A stretch of 64,000 nucleotides of DNA from an uncultured cyanobacterium (GTDB lineage Bacteria; Cyanobacteriota; Cyanobacteriia; Cyanobacteriales; Nostocaceae). The notes below the pieces were generated by a model that had not been told where the DNA came from, made no database searches, and saw only the letters and a list, made by a program, of their open reading frames with translations. Where the stretch lies: positions 1 through 64,000 of the forward strand of contig CAIVAU010000065.1 in assembly GCA_903903925.1 (NCBI GenBank), in the 5' to 3' direction. This document shows positions 8,049-17,972 of this stretch, piece by piece; the first letter of the stretch is position 1, and each line of letters opens with the position of its first letter. A program made the translations under genes and the position numbers.

Positions 8049-11000
8049 ATGATTAAGCTTGGTTCATTGGTGCGGTCCCAGGATAACTATTTGGAGATCG
8101 GAAAAGTTACTGATATATCTGATGATAAGGTCGTCGTTGAGTATTTCTGCTCAGTAGGGCAACGCATCCAAAAAACTTTACCTTTAAATTCGCTATCTCA
8201 AGTCAGACTTCAGCAACAGACTCGATGTTATGTCAATTCAGAAATTCAGGATGGATGGATAGTTGGCAGAATTTCCCACTGGGACGGAGACAGGGGGAAA
8301 TATCAAATTGATTTGCCTGATAAAAAAACTATACTTGCTATTGAGCAGGAAATTTACGTCCGTTGCCATCTACCGATCGCAGACCCAATTGAAACTCTGG
8401 CAATGAAGGGTCATGAAACGCCCTACTTCCACGACAGAAGATTGGCTTTTGTCAAATGCTTAATTAAACAACGCGCCGTTAGTCGTGGGATGACGGGACT
8501 GATTTCGGCAAACATTAACCTTTATCCTCACCAAGTTGAAGTGGTTCGGCGTGTACTGGAAGACCCAATTCAACGCTACTTGCTAGCAGACGAGGTGGGA
8601 CTAGGAAAAACCATCGAAGCGGGTGCGATTCTTCGCCAATTTCTCCTCGATGAACCGAAAAAAAATGCGGTGGTAATAGTTCCCCAATATTTGATTCAAC
8701 AATGGTGGACTGAGCTAGAAAATAAGTTTTACGTCTCCCATTTTCCCAAACGAGTGGTAGTACTGGCGGTTGAAGATATTCATAAAATTCACCCGACAGC
8801 GAATGACATCGGCTGCTTAATTTTAGATGAAGCCCACCACATTGCGGCAATGGCAACCTCTAAAGATATAGCAGTGCGTCGGCGTTTTGAGAATTGCAAA
8901 CATCTCGCTCATAGAAGCGATCGCCTGCTCTTATTATCCGCAACCCCTGTTGTTAACCACGAGCAGGATTTCTTAACAATGTTGCACCTGCTTGATCCAA
9001 CAACCTATCAACTGAATGATTTAGCAGGTTTTCACACCAGAGTTCAAAATCGCTCCTCAATTGGTAGAATTCTCCTCTCATGGCGAGAAGGTGCAAATCC
9101 TTTTGTCCTCAAAACCAACTTGAAGCAACTGCGAAACCTATTTGCTGAGGATAGGTATTTACTGAATCTGGCGGATGATTTGGAAAATTGCCTGCAAACA
9201 CAAGAAAGATTGCCCTCAGACAGAGATAAAATTGTTAGGGCAATTCGCACACACATCAGCGACACCTATCGGCTTCACCGCCGAATGCTTCGCAATCGTC
9301 GTGCTTCAGTTGAAGATGTCATTTTTGACCGCAATATTACACCCAAGGTAGAGTATGACTTAGATGAGCGATCGCTTGATATCCACGAACTCATCGATGA
9401 ATGGCGTACTGTCGCCCCTAATGAGGAGCAGTATAGACGAATTTTTCTACTGTTATTCCTAGCGGCTGGGACTTGGCTAGGCATTTTAGAACAGGTAATT
9501 GCTGCACGTTTAAGCAGTAACCCCCATTCTGGACTGATCCGAGAGTTTGGTGAAAATAATGTTCACACCTTAACTGCAACTCCTAAATTCTCAGAGGAAG
9601 AAGCGATTCTGCAATCTTTACTGAAAATTATTCGCCAATCTGTAGAGGACGGAGAACGCACGGAAAATTTGAGGACAGTGCTGCTGAATCAGCTGGCTGC
9701 GCACTTCAAAATTCCGACCGCAGTTCGTAGAAATAAAAATGAATTACTAATAAGGATACAGCAGAGAATTCGCAGACCAATTCCCGGCGATATTCTGCCA
9801 AAATTTGTGGTTTTTACCAGTTTTGTACAAACTTGTGCAGAAATTGTGCAGTCTTTGTCTAGTACTTTCGGGACACAGACAGTAGCTAGCCATCAATTTG
9901 GGGAATCGAGAGCAAAGATTGAGGAGAACATAAGTAGGTTTAAGGATAACCCAAACTGCTTTATTTTGGTATGCGATCGCTCTGGGGAAGAAGGACGTAA
10001 CCTCCAGTTTGCTAACTGGTTAATCCACTTTGACCTTCCTTGGTCACCTAATCAATTAGAGCAAAGAATCGGCAGACTTGACCGCATTGGCAGCAAAATT
10101 GGCGTCCAATCCTGTGTATTACTTGGCCCATATTTAGAGGATAGCCCCCACAAAGCTTGGTATCAGATATTGAAAGATGGATTTGGGATCTTCCAGCAAT
10201 CAATTGCCAGTTTACAGTTTTATGTGGATGAGAAACTTGCAGAATTGGAAGCAGCTTTGTTTCAGTCGAGTGCGGCTGGACTGTTGGAGATGATTGAGCC
10301 CATTCAGTCACAAATTCGAGCCGAAATAGTCAAAATTAGCGAACAGAATGTTCTAGATGAAATTGATGCAAGTGATGAAGTAGCAACACAGTATTTTCAA
10401 GAATTAGATGACTATGATGCAAAACATCTAGAAATTAAACAAGCAATTGAAGGCTGGATTTGTGACGCACTGGAATTTAAGCCAATCAATAACCCCAATT
10501 CATTGGAAGTGCGTTGTTATCAACCTACGATGCGGACATTGGTTCCTGTGGATGATTTGAAAACTCGCTTTGCTAATAGTTATATTGATCAATTTGGTAC
10601 TTATAACCGTAGGGTGGCAAACCAAAATTCCGGGCTTAAACTCTTCCGTATAGGGGAAGGATTGGTAGAAGCTCTTTTAAGCTATATAGACTGGGATGAT
10701 CGAGGTCAAGCCTTTGCTATGTGGCGCACAGATGCATCTTGGGATGCTGGGGAAGGGATGGAGTGGTTCGGGTTCCGATGCAATTATGTAGTCGAGGCAA
10801 ATTTAAAAATTGCTAAACAAGTTTTAATAGATTACAAGCTAGATAGTTCTAAATACAAGATATTGCAGCGACGTGTGGATGCTTTATTTACCCCAATTAT
10901 CGAAACTATATTTGTTGATGGTCGCTACGAACCTATATGCATTGTTGAAGATGAAGGACTTTTAAATATACTGCAACGTCCTTATAAAAATAAAAATAAC

Positions 11001-11390
11001 AATCGAGGGCGAGATTACAATCTGGCAAAGAATCGCTTAAGAATTCTTGACAATTTTGTAGACGCTAGTAAATGGCAGAATTTATGCTATCAAGCGCGTG
11101 ACACCTCTTGGGAATTACTCTCCAGACGTCCTGATTTTATGGAATTATGCGAACGATATGCTAAGGTTGCTGAGAAGAAATTAGGCAATGGAGTGGAACA
11201 ATTACGCTTGCGCCTGAACCGACACAGTTGGGATCATGCCCTCTCTGTTGAGTTGGAGATAGAAAGTGCTTTAAATGCAGCCATTTTAGCGGGGATTCGA
11301 GAGCCACAGATTAGACTTGATTCTGTCGGTTTCATGATTGTATCTGGGCGATCGCCAATTCAATCCGAACCAGAAGGTGATGATTTATGA
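8049..11390 (+). CDS. dpdE: DpdE, SNF2-like DEAH helicase
   Basis: A large SF2 ATPase of the SNF2/RapA-like type. Counting from the upstream in-frame ATG at 8031, motif I is ADEVGLGKT (Lys193), motif II is DEAH (266-269), motif III is LLSATP, and motif VI is QRIGRLDRIG in the second RecA lobe. The N-terminal 150 residues include small beta-rich modules; the long C-terminal region matches no fold I know. I prefer ATG 8049 because AGGA lies 8 nt upstream. It opens the E-F-G-H run, overlapping dpdF by 4 bp (ATGA). In Dpd islands this helicase is thought to act in restricting unmodified DNA, not in the modification step. Confidence 0.87.
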   Translation: MIKLGSLVRSQDNYLEIGKVTDISDDKVVVEYFCSVGQRIQKTLPLNSLSQVRLQQQTRCYVNSEIQDGWIVGRISHWDGDRGKYQIDLPDKKTILAIEQEIYVRCHLPIADPIETLAMKGHETPYFHDRRLAFVKCLIKQRAVSRGMTGLISANINLYPHQVEVVRRVLEDPIQRYLLADEVGLGKTIEAGAILRQFLLDEPKKNAVVIVPQYLIQQWWTELENKFYVSHFPKRVVVLAVEDIHKIHPTANDIGCLILDEAHHIAAMATSKDIAVRRRFENCKHLAHRSDRLLLLSATPVVNHEQDFLTMLHLLDPTTYQLNDLAGFHTRVQNRSSIGRILLSWREGANPFVLKTNLKQLRNLFAEDRYLLNLADDLENCLQTQERLPSDRDKIVRAIRTHISDTYRLHRRMLRNRRASVEDVIFDRNITPKVEYDLDERSLDIHELIDEWRTVAPNEEQYRRIFLLLFLAAGTWLGILEQVIAARLSSNPHSGLIREFGENNVHTLTATPKFSEEEAILQSLLKIIRQSVEDGERTENLRTVLLNQLAAHFKIPTAVRRNKNELLIRIQQRIRRPIPGDILPKFVVFTSFVQTCAEIVQSLSSTFGTQTVASHQFGESRAKIEENISRFKDNPNCFILVCDRSGEEGRNLQFANWLIHFDLPWSPNQLEQRIGRLDRIGSKIGVQSCVLLGPYLEDSPHKAWYQILKDGFGIFQQSIASLQFYVDEKLAELEAALFQSSAAGLLEMIEPIQSQIRAEIVKISEQNVLDEIDASDEVATQYFQELDDYDAKHLEIKQAIEGWICDALEFKPINNPNSLEVRCYQPTMRTLVPVDDLKTRFANSYIDQFGTYNRRVANQNSGLKLFRIGEGLVEALLSYIDWDDRGQAFAMWRTDASWDAGEGMEWFGFRCNYVVEANLKIAKQVLIDYKLDSSKYKILQRRVDALFTPIIETIFVDGRYEPICIVEDEGLLNILQRPYKNKNNNRGRDYNLAKNRLRILDNFVDASKWQNLCYQARDTSWELLSRRPDFMELCERYAKVAEKKLGNGVEQLRLRLNRHSWDHALSVELEIESALNAAILAGIREPQIRLDSVGFMIVSGRSPIQSEPEGDDL

Positions 11391-13918
11391 GTGACTCATT
11401 CCCAGAACTCAGAGAGATTCTAGAAACAGGTAATATCCCTACAGATACGAGTCATTTTGTGGAACCTTGCCAACGGCGGTTACTTGAGGCGCTGCGTGAC
11501 TCACCAAAGTCAGCGGATATTGCCTCCCTTGTGCGCCATGTGTTACGACGGGAAGATGAACTACAAGGCGTAATATCTCAAACTCTGCTCAAACTACCGC
11601 GGAGAAATCCTTTTCCTGACCGAGATATCTGGAAGCAAGTTGGCATAACTGTACTGAGAGAGGATTTAAACTATTATGTGATTAGTGCTAATGCTTGGCA
11701 ACCAGAATGGCTAGATTTTAGCACTGAGTATCCCCCAGATGTTCCTCTATATAAAGAAGAAATCCGCCGTAGTTATCAACCAGTAACAGGCGATCCGTTT
11801 TTAAAGCTTGTGCAATTAGACACATACCACAGTATTGGACAACGAGAAGCAATTCGTGCAATTCTAACTGCTCCTCTTAGGTCAACTGTACTAGTTAATT
11901 TACCCACTGGTTCAGGGAAAAGCCTTTGTGCTCAACTTCCTGCACTTTTAGAATCTCAAACTGCTGGTGTCAGTATTGTAGTTGTGCCGACTACAGCACT
12001 AGCAATTGATCAAGAACGGGCATTGAGACCATTGATCGAACATGATACGGCATATTACAGTGATAAATCTTTACAAGGACAAGAGAAAAGAGAAGAAATC
12101 CGTCGGCGCATTCGTGCTGGAACACAACGGATCATTTTCACTTCCCCAGAAAGTCTAATAGAGTCCCTCGCATCATCTCTTTATGAAGCCGCAAATTTGG
12201 GTTTTTTGCGCTATTTCGTCATTGATGAAGCTCATATGGTTGAACAGTGGGGTGATGATTTTCGTCCTGCATTTCAAGAAATTCCCGGTTTGCGAAGAGA
12301 TTTATTACGTTTCACTCCCTTCACAACATTATTACTAACTGCAACTTTAACAGCATCCTGTTTAGATACTCTAGAAACATTATTTGGAACCCCAGGAGAA
12401 TTTCAAGTTATATCCGCAGTACAGTTGCGTCCAGAACCTGCGTACTGGTTTGCTTATTGTCAAACTGAAGAAATCAGGAAGCAACGACTCATCGAGGCAG
12501 TTTGTCACCTACCGCGTCCACTGATTATTTACGGCACAAAAGTTACTGATGTGAAAGATTGGGTGAGGGAATTATCTCTCGCTGGATTCAAAAGATATGC
12601 CGTGATGACTGGTGAATCTACTCCTGAAGAGAGGTTACAGCTGATTCAAAATTGGCGAGAAAGAAAAATTGACATAGTTGTTGCCACTTCTGCTTTTGGA
12701 TTAGGTGTAGATCAGTCCGATGTCCGGGCAGTTATTCATGTTTGTATTCCTGAAAATATTGATCGTTTTTACCAAGAAGTGGGGCGAGGCGGTAGAGATG
12801 GTAAAGCATCGATGTCACTGACATTACATACACGCGAAGATCTAGAAGTTGCCAAAGGACTTAATGACAAATCAACAATCACTATCGAGCGAGGTATTGA
12901 GCGATGGCAAAGTATGTTTGGGCGAAAAACAGTAGTACCTGATAAAGGGTTTCGTGTGCCGATAAATATACCTCCTTCTTTACGAGATAGAGATATAGAT
13001 ATGAATAGTACGCAAAATACTGCTTGGAATATCCACACTCTAACATTGATGAGTCGGGCAGGTTTAATCGAGATGGACTCGGAAGAACCTCCAAAGTGGA
13101 AGAACTTTGAATCAAAAGTAGCTTATGATAAAGCATTACAATATCATAGCAATTCGCGGATGATTCGCATCCTTAATGAATGCCATCTCAAACAAGAAAT
13201 TTGGGAATCGAAAGTGGAACCAATTCGCCAAGAACGCCAAAAATGGAGTTATAAAAACCTGCAACTAATGAGAGAGTCTTTGCGAGCAAAGCGTTGTATT
13301 TCAGAAATATTTGCTGAGGCTTACACAATTACTAAAAGCCAAACATCAGCAAATACTCGTCCGGTGATAGTGTCTCGTGCTTGTGGTGGATGCCCTGTTT
13401 GTCGAAAAGATGGAGTAACACCTTTTTCAGGAATTATGCCTGCTTCAAGATCAATGTGGCAGGAAACAAAGTTATCTTTAGATACAGAACTTCAACGCCT
13501 ATTTGCCGGAAATAATTTAATGCTTATTTTTTATGAGTCTCTTGAACAATTAAATAAGATGCGAAGAGGTAGCAAGTTATTTAAATGGTTAATAGAGCAG
13601 GGGATGAGGAATATTGTCATTCCTGTAGAATATCAACAATTTCTTAAAGAAGTTAATAGAATACACAATACTTTATTTTTTTTATTTGAAAGTTACGAGC
13701 CGATTTTGATGCCACGCATCCCCACTCTAATTTTTCATCCTCCAGGAAAACCCCTACCTGATCGATATTTATCGAATAACAATATATCTTATATGCAGCG
13801 TATTATCCTCCTCCCTATACACACAGCAGATCCAAACAGACAAGACCGATTACTAATGAATATTTTTTCAGGACGGCAATTTAAATTTGACACTTTCTGC
13901 ATGGAGGTTAGTATATGA
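11387..13918 (+). CDS. dpdF: DpdF, RecQ-like DNA helicase
   Basis: An 843-residue RecQ-type SF2 helicase: motif I TGSGKS (174-179), motif II DEAH (280-283) in FVIDEAHMVEQWGDDFRP, motif III LLTATL, and motif VI QEVGRGGRDG. A four-Cys-type element, RACGGCPVCRKDG, lies near residue 660 and may replace the RecQ zinc domain. The C-terminal 180 residues contain no further motif I recognise. It overlaps dpdE and dpdG by 4 bp each, as expected for translational coupling. Its presumed role is unwinding target DNA during restriction. Confidence 0.87.
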   Translation: MSDSFPELREILETGNIPTDTSHFVEPCQRRLLEALRDSPKSADIASLVRHVLRREDELQGVISQTLLKLPRRNPFPDRDIWKQVGITVLREDLNYYVISANAWQPEWLDFSTEYPPDVPLYKEEIRRSYQPVTGDPFLKLVQLDTYHSIGQREAIRAILTAPLRSTVLVNLPTGSGKSLCAQLPALLESQTAGVSIVVVPTTALAIDQERALRPLIEHDTAYYSDKSLQGQEKREEIRRRIRAGTQRIIFTSPESLIESLASSLYEAANLGFLRYFVIDEAHMVEQWGDDFRPAFQEIPGLRRDLLRFTPFTTLLLTATLTASCLDTLETLFGTPGEFQVISAVQLRPEPAYWFAYCQTEEIRKQRLIEAVCHLPRPLIIYGTKVTDVKDWVRELSLAGFKRYAVMTGESTPEERLQLIQNWRERKIDIVVATSAFGLGVDQSDVRAVIHVCIPENIDRFYQEVGRGGRDGKASMSLTLHTREDLEVAKGLNDKSTITIERGIERWQSMFGRKTVVPDKGFRVPINIPPSLRDRDIDMNSTQNTAWNIHTLTLMSRAGLIEMDSEEPPKWKNFESKVAYDKALQYHSNSRMIRILNECHLKQEIWESKVEPIRQERQKWSYKNLQLMRESLRAKRCISEIFAEAYTITKSQTSANTRPVIVSRACGGCPVCRKDGVTPFSGIMPASRSMWQETKLSLDTELQRLFAGNNLMLIFYESLEQLNKMRRGSKLFKWLIEQGMRNIVIPVEYQQFLKEVNRIHNTLFFLFESYEPILMPRIPTLIFHPPGKPLPDRYLSNNNISYMQRIILLPIHTADPNRQDRLLMNIFSGRQFKFDTFCMEVSI

Positions 13919-14793
13919 GTGTTTTGAAAACTACCTTAGCAAACCCCAGCAGGATGCGAGGAATATTTAGATATTTACTTCACACTCAGGGACAAAGGGA
14001 AAAGAAAGAAGTTCTAGAACGCATACTTTCTCCTGATAAATTAGTTGAGAATAAAAGCACTCCACGCCCTATGTTTAATGCTGCTTTAAGAGAAAGTATT
14101 AAGTGTGGTCTTCTAGTGAAAGAGGATGAGGAAATTGCCATTAACCCAAATTTATCAGAAGATGCTCGAAATCCTCAATTTGGCGATCAATTATTGCCAA
14201 GTACTCTTACTCACCTATTTTTTGCGTCTAATAACGAGGATGAAGAAGATTTTGGTCGGGTTTGCGCTTGGTATTTAGCACAAGATATTTATGATGCACC
14301 TGGAACAGAAAAAGAGGTAGAATTGCGTGTTAGTGAGCAGAAAGTTGGTGATTTTTTGAAAATGACAAGCGATCGCCTCTTCGTTCAAATGGATGATTGG
14401 ATGCGTTACCTGGGTTTCGCTTGGGGTCATGCTTTGAGAGGAAAAACAGTAACCGTTCCTGACCCTACTGCTTACCTTAGACGTAATCTCAAAAATTTAT
14501 TTCATGAACAGCCAGAAATTTTGCTGAAAGATTTTGTTACTCGTCTAGCAAAAAAATGCCCTCTGTTTGAAACAGGCAAATTTAGGGAAGAAGTTGAAGC
14601 AGAAATTGGTCATCGTCAACCTAATTATCTTTCTACCAGTACAGCTTTTGCCTTATTTAGACTTCAAGATGAGGGATATATCAAACTAGATAGAAAATCA
14701 GATGCAAACTTGACGATTTTACCTAAGGTGAATAATCAAGTTGATGATGATGGGCGCATTTCTCATATTATCTGGCAAGGAGAAAAATCATGA
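13915..14793 (+). CDS. dpdG: DpdG-like protein
   Basis: A 292-residue soluble protein with no catalytic motif. The N-terminal 90 residues (SRMRGIFRYLLHTQGQREKKEVLERIL, then RESIKCGLLVKEDEE) look like a winged-helix module. A second helical region, FALFRLQDEGYIKLDRKSD, near residue 245 also resembles a wing-helix. It has 4-bp overlaps on both sides with dpdF and dpdH, so the four proteins should be made in step. The name rests on position and size between F and H; I know no biochemical function. Confidence 0.72.
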   Translation: MSVLKTTLANPSRMRGIFRYLLHTQGQREKKEVLERILSPDKLVENKSTPRPMFNAALRESIKCGLLVKEDEEIAINPNLSEDARNPQFGDQLLPSTLTHLFFASNNEDEEDFGRVCAWYLAQDIYDAPGTEKEVELRVSEQKVGDFLKMTSDRLFVQMDDWMRYLGFAWGHALRGKTVTVPDPTAYLRRNLKNLFHEQPEILLKDFVTRLAKKCPLFETGKFREEVEAEIGHRQPNYLSTSTAFALFRLQDEGYIKLDRKSDANLTILPKVNNQVDDDGRISHIIWQGEKS

Positions 14794-17700
14794 CTTTTCA
14801 AAACTTTGTTTGCTGGAATACCGAGATGATTCGCCGAGTGATGAATGTAGAAGCCACCCAACCCCCAAATTATCTGTTTTTGGCAACGCATCATCCAATA
14901 GCTATGTATCGTGAGGACTTAATTAAAGCATCATCGCGGGTAGAATATGATGAAGAAAAGTTTCTCAAAGATTTTTTAGCTGAAAAAGATTTTGCTTTTG
15001 TGCCTGTTTTAGGTGGTTCTGGAACAGGAAAGTCTCACCTAATTCGTTGGTTGGCAGCTAATATCAAATCTACGCCTCAGCGTCAGGTATTACTCATTCC
15101 GAAAATTGGAACCAACTTAAAAGACATTATCAATCTGATTCTTGAAGAGATAGAGGGTGAAAGGTTTGATGAATACCGCCAACGTGTAAGTCGAGCAACT
15201 AATACTTTAACTGAAACTCAATCTCGTGTACAACTCCTCAACCAAATAGCAGCAGCAGTTGGTGATAATGGGAAGCGCGAACACTCTCGACTTACTGATG
15301 AGCAAAACTACCTCATTGAACACCTTGACTCTCTATTGTATGACCCATTTTTTCGAGAATATTGGCTTAAAGATGGGGGTATTATTCATCGATTAGTTAT
15401 TCATATTTTAGGATATCAAGATAAAGTAGAAGCCATTGAAGAACGACGTGAATTTTCGCTAAATGACTTGCCTCTTGATGTTTTGAATTTGCAAAAAGCA
15501 GGCAAAAAAGCTCAAGATTTTTACAGTTTTCTAATCGGTGATGATGATATCCAAAAAGCTACTGTCGATTGGTTGAACCAGCATCTAGATCAAGCTATCA
15601 CCCAAGTGTTGAATTTGGGTCGGGAAGATTTACAAAGATTAATGCGGGAAGTGCGCGAAACTTTAGCAGAACAAGGTGTTGAATTGGTTTTGCTGATAGA
15701 AGATTTTGCTAAGTTACAAGGTATCGATAGAGAAGTATTAGAAGCAGTTCTCGCACGACCTCAGCAACCAGGAAGCAAACCGCTCTCTGCCATCCGCACT
15801 GCATTGGCTTGCACTACAGGTTATTTTAAAAATTTGATTGATACAGTTCAACAGCGCGTGACCTTCAGCGTCAATCTTAATATCAACCTTAATATTGATC
15901 CAGTTGGTAAACAACCTTTAATTACTCAGGCTGACATTCAAGCATTTGTTGCGAGATATCTCAATGCTACTCGTTTAGAAGAAAAAGTAATTGAAGCCTG
16001 GGCAAATTCTAGCAATAGGGATGAGCTAACCAGTGCTTGTACCGAATGTGAACACCGCCAAGCTTGTCATCGGGGATTTGGAAATGTGAATGAAATGGGT
16101 CTTTATCCGTTCACACCAAAAGCATTAGAGCAGATGTTTAGACGAGTCAATCCAGGCGAGTTCAATCCAAGAATCCTGATTCGAGATGTGCTGAAATACA
16201 CCTTAGAAAATTCCGCTGATGATATTAGAAACGGGTGTTTCCCTTCAATGACTCTGGGGCAGCATTTTGGAAAAATGAGACTTAGTACTCTTTATAAAGA
16301 TGATATTAGCCGTAAAGACTCTCTGAATGCTGAACGCCGTAAGATATTCTTAGACCTATGGGATGATAGCAATGAACTTTGTAATTTGTCGCCCGAAGTC
16401 CATACAGCTTTTAATTTACCGCTCCTTGATGCCAAGACTAAGCCAACAAAAATACTGCCGATAGAACGACAGCAAAATATTAATCACGTAACAGCAAGCG
16501 ATCAAGACGGTGAAACTAACTACATAATACAACCTAAAGATGTAGTTAATAATCAAGAAAATAAAATTTCTGATCAGCTTGCAGAACACATTAAGCTTCT
16601 GGATAGTTGGAATAATCAAGATATTTTGCCTCAAGATTTAGGAAAACTAATTCGTGAATTTCTTTATCCGGCGATTATTGAAAGAATTGAATGGGATACG
16701 GAATTGTTACTCCAAGGAACTTTTGTTAGATTGCCTAAATCACAGGAGGATGATCGGGCTGACAAGAGTAATAAAATTTTTAAGCAAAAAAATGTGATTT
16801 TTTACAGTCCTAAAGTTACAAGAGAAACGATAGCAGGGGTGAAGTTATCTCTCCCCCTAAACCCAAATGACGAGAAGGAGTTTAGAGAAACAGCGATCAC
16901 TTTCCAAGGTATCCTGCTATATAGCCACTATAAACATTGGAAGTTTCCCAATGGCGATCGCTATTTTCGCACCTACGCAAAGTATCTGGAACGCTGGAGT
17001 CAGTATGTCTTAGAGCAAATTCGTCTTTATCCTCGCGAGTCTGGAGAACCTTGGAACCCTGTACCAGCAACAGTGGAGTTACTGGCGATCGCGGCGACAA
17101 TGGCGGGACATTCTACCAATACACTCGAAAATCTGATCAATGCTTTGTTTCTTGACCTAGATAAAAACGAAGACGTAAATCGTGCATCAAGTTGGAAAAA
17201 GCTATTTGATTCGTTGTCTAACAAGAAAAATCGAGAAGTGCTATTAGAAATTGTCAAAAGTAGAATTGCTTGCACCAAAGGTAGCAATTCTACTTTCCAG
17301 ATTATTGACGCAGTTCAAATTATAGAGCCTTTAGAACAGGTTCGTAAATCTTGGCAACCTCAATATCAAATTCCTGCGGATGTGCGCGATAAATTTCCAG
17401 AATTGCATAAGGTACGTCAACAGGTAGATGAACTATTAGAAAAAGCGATTCAGGAAGAGTGCGATCGCCAACTTGATGTGTACCATTCTCTTGTAGATGA
17501 GTTAGGGGAAGATATGAAGAAAAAGGATGTCATTAATATTGTAAAACAATCCATGGAAGCAGCAAGAGGAGCCGCCGTATTTCGCGGGAGAAAGAGCTTC
17601 GATGACCTCAATCTACTCTTAGAACAGTTCAACCGTACTAAATTCTCTAGTTATGTAGATACAATGAAGCGCGTAAAAATAGAGAGAGAAAATCTACATA

Positions 17701-17933
17701 GTCAAACAGGCAAGCTGCTTCAGTATTTGAGCGAAGATTATCAAAAAGCTATGACAGATGCTTCAGAGTTTCTCAAGACCACAAGCAATTTTCTTGATGA
17801 TTCTCTCAAGGAAGTACAAAAAGAGATAAAAGAACTAGAAACACATGGCGGTGCAGCAGTTGAATTAAGTCACCAAATAATTCATGATGGGTTGGTCGAA
17901 TTACGTAGCTTGTTAAGTGAGATTCGAGAGTAA
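14790..17933 (+). CDS. dpdH: DpdH-like P-loop ATPase
   Basis: A 1047-residue ATPase. Walker A is GGSGTGKS (residues 75-82) and a likely Walker B is ELVLLIEDFAKL near residue 295. A small Cys cluster, CTECEHRQAC, lies near residue 415 and could bind metal. The last 150 residues are Glu/Lys-rich and probably coiled coil (SFDDLNLLLEQF, EVQKEIKELETHGG). It follows dpdG with a 4-bp overlap. In architecture it resembles large defence ATPases that couple to nucleases. The DpdH name comes from position and domain type. Confidence 0.75.
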   Translation: MTFQNFVCWNTEMIRRVMNVEATQPPNYLFLATHHPIAMYREDLIKASSRVEYDEEKFLKDFLAEKDFAFVPVLGGSGTGKSHLIRWLAANIKSTPQRQVLLIPKIGTNLKDIINLILEEIEGERFDEYRQRVSRATNTLTETQSRVQLLNQIAAAVGDNGKREHSRLTDEQNYLIEHLDSLLYDPFFREYWLKDGGIIHRLVIHILGYQDKVEAIEERREFSLNDLPLDVLNLQKAGKKAQDFYSFLIGDDDIQKATVDWLNQHLDQAITQVLNLGREDLQRLMREVRETLAEQGVELVLLIEDFAKLQGIDREVLEAVLARPQQPGSKPLSAIRTALACTTGYFKNLIDTVQQRVTFSVNLNINLNIDPVGKQPLITQADIQAFVARYLNATRLEEKVIEAWANSSNRDELTSACTECEHRQACHRGFGNVNEMGLYPFTPKALEQMFRRVNPGEFNPRILIRDVLKYTLENSADDIRNGCFPSMTLGQHFGKMRLSTLYKDDISRKDSLNAERRKIFLDLWDDSNELCNLSPEVHTAFNLPLLDAKTKPTKILPIERQQNINHVTASDQDGETNYIIQPKDVVNNQENKISDQLAEHIKLLDSWNNQDILPQDLGKLIREFLYPAIIERIEWDTELLLQGTFVRLPKSQEDDRADKSNKIFKQKNVIFYSPKVTRETIAGVKLSLPLNPNDEKEFRETAITFQGILLYSHYKHWKFPNGDRYFRTYAKYLERWSQYVLEQIRLYPRESGEPWNPVPATVELLAIAATMAGHSTNTLENLINALFLDLDKNEDVNRASSWKKLFDSLSNKKNREVLLEIVKSRIACTKGSNSTFQIIDAVQIIEPLEQVRKSWQPQYQIPADVRDKFPELHKVRQQVDELLEKAIQEECDRQLDVYHSLVDELGEDMKKKDVINIVKQSMEAARGAAVFRGRKSFDDLNLLLEQFNRTKFSSYVDTMKRVKIERENLHSQTGKLLQYLSEDYQKAMTDASEFLKTTSNFLDDSLKEVQKEIKELETHGGAAVELSHQIIHDGLVELRSLLSEIRE

Positions 17934-17972
17934 ATTAAATAATAACTAGGTTGTTAAGATAAGTTAATATCA

